A stretch of DNA of 31,271 nucleotides, taken from assembly GCA_900555435.1 (NCBI GenBank), contig USLH01000005.1, positions 1 to 31,271 of the forward strand, read 5' to 3'. The translations under genes and the position numbers were made by a program. The DNA is from an uncultured Oscillospiraceae bacterium (GTDB lineage Bacteria; Bacillota; Clostridia; Oscillospirales; Ruminococcaceae). Shown in pieces: positions 30,933 to 31,271 of the stretch. The notes below the pieces were generated by a model. That model was not told the origin of the DNA, ran no database searches, and worked only from the letters and a program-made list of their open reading frames with translations. How positions within the stretch are numbered: the stretch's first letter is position 1; each line of letters opens with the position of its first letter.

Positions 30933-31271
30933 CTGCAGCCTTCCTTTGCGGTATTAAGCGAGGAAATCAACATTCTTCTGATTGCACCGCATTGAGTTTG
31001 CAACGGTTTATATGTTGATTCCGCAATATAGCCGGTTTCAAAAAAAGTTCAAGCCAATACTCTGTTTCAAAGCATTCCTTTTGTACTATTTCCAATTTTG
31101 AAATAAAGTCTTTTTTACCTTGGGCATACTGCGCCTCATGAATATTTGCTCCGATACTTGTTCCCGAACGCAACAGTTGACTTGTCAGAACCGATTCTTT
31201 GTATTTTGATTTAACAATCACGGCAAAGAAATACGATTTGCTTGGCAAAGTCTTTTGATTTACAACGCAAA
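30929..31271 (-). pseudogene. Four-helix-bundle (S23/23S rRNA intervening-sequence-type) protein, frameshifted and running off the window
   Basis: The frame is open to the window edge and reads KSYFFAV, then SQLLRSGTSIGANIHEAQYA and KKDFISKLEIVQKECFETEY, the hallmark of four-helix-bundle proteins. In the run of seven T (minus strand; 31040-31046) the frame breaks after YWLEL. One base off, it continues ETGYIAESTYKPLQTQCGAI and RRMLISSLNTAKEGCR to a TGA at 30929-30931. Without the shift the frame runs to 30967 with an unfamily-like tail. The segment between FAV and SQLLR is about seven residues shorter than I expect, hinting at a further deletion. Members form pentamers of uncertain role and occur in variable regions, including retron and other accessory contexts. 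Confidence 0.78.

Overview
The window looks like a chromosomal segment of a gut-type Clostridia, probably Oscillospirales or a relative. The evidence is GC-rich Firmicutes coding, strong AGGAGG-type ribosome binding sites, CUT1 sugar transporters of the LplB/YtcP type, a YesM/YesN two-component pair and a YtrA-like GntR/ABC module. The assignment rests on gene content only; no rRNA or tRNA is present.

Layout: (1) 2-10566 (+) is one long, tightly spaced operon, cut at its 5' end. It encodes a sugar ABC transporter (binding protein, two permeases), NagA, a ROK sugar kinase, a MazG-like pyrophosphohydrolase, a cytoplasmic GH123/DUF4091 glycosidase-like protein, DeoC, uridine phosphorylase, a YczE-like membrane protein and DeoB, and it ends at a clear terminator. 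It joins amino-sugar uptake and deacetylation with nucleoside/pentose-phosphate catabolism. (2) 10693-11961 (-) is an AT-rich accessory island with a short metzincin-type protease, apparently frameshifted away from its signal peptide, and a lipoprotein. (3) 12121-19226 is a second sugar ABC locus (binding lipoprotein, LplB, YtcP, TIM-barrel isomerase on -) divergent from a YesM/YesN sensor kinase and AraC-type regulator (+). A hairpin behind the binding-protein gene probably sets its expression ratio to the permeases. (4) 19279-19962 (-) is a decayed XRE regulator gene. (5) 20005-23837 (-) is a GntR repressor, ABC ATPase, large permease (frameshifted) and small membrane protein, behind a promoter with an overlapping inverted repeat. 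(6) 24348-25775 (+) is pyruvate kinase with a hairpin in its leader. (7) 25845-27938 (-) is prmA plus a choline-binding-repeat VanY carboxypeptidase, with a long non-coding upstream region containing a run of five small hairpins. (8) 28965-29746 is a divergent pair, a zinc-ribbon/TM2 membrane protein (-) and a small XRE regulator (+), with two matching palindromes in the shared control region. (9) 29.8-31.27 kb is AT-richer accessory DNA with a tiny membrane-protein ORF, a mini XRE regulator, a TIGR04076-like protein and a frameshifted four-helix-bundle gene running off the window.

Four loci carry frameshifts (metalloprotease, XRE pseudogene, ABC permease, four-helix bundle). The permease and four-helix cases lie in homopolymer runs and could be sequencing or assembly errors; the XRE gene has several independent lesions and looks truly dead. 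I see no CRISPR array, prophage or intact insertion sequence. All family assignments come from motif reading without a database search.
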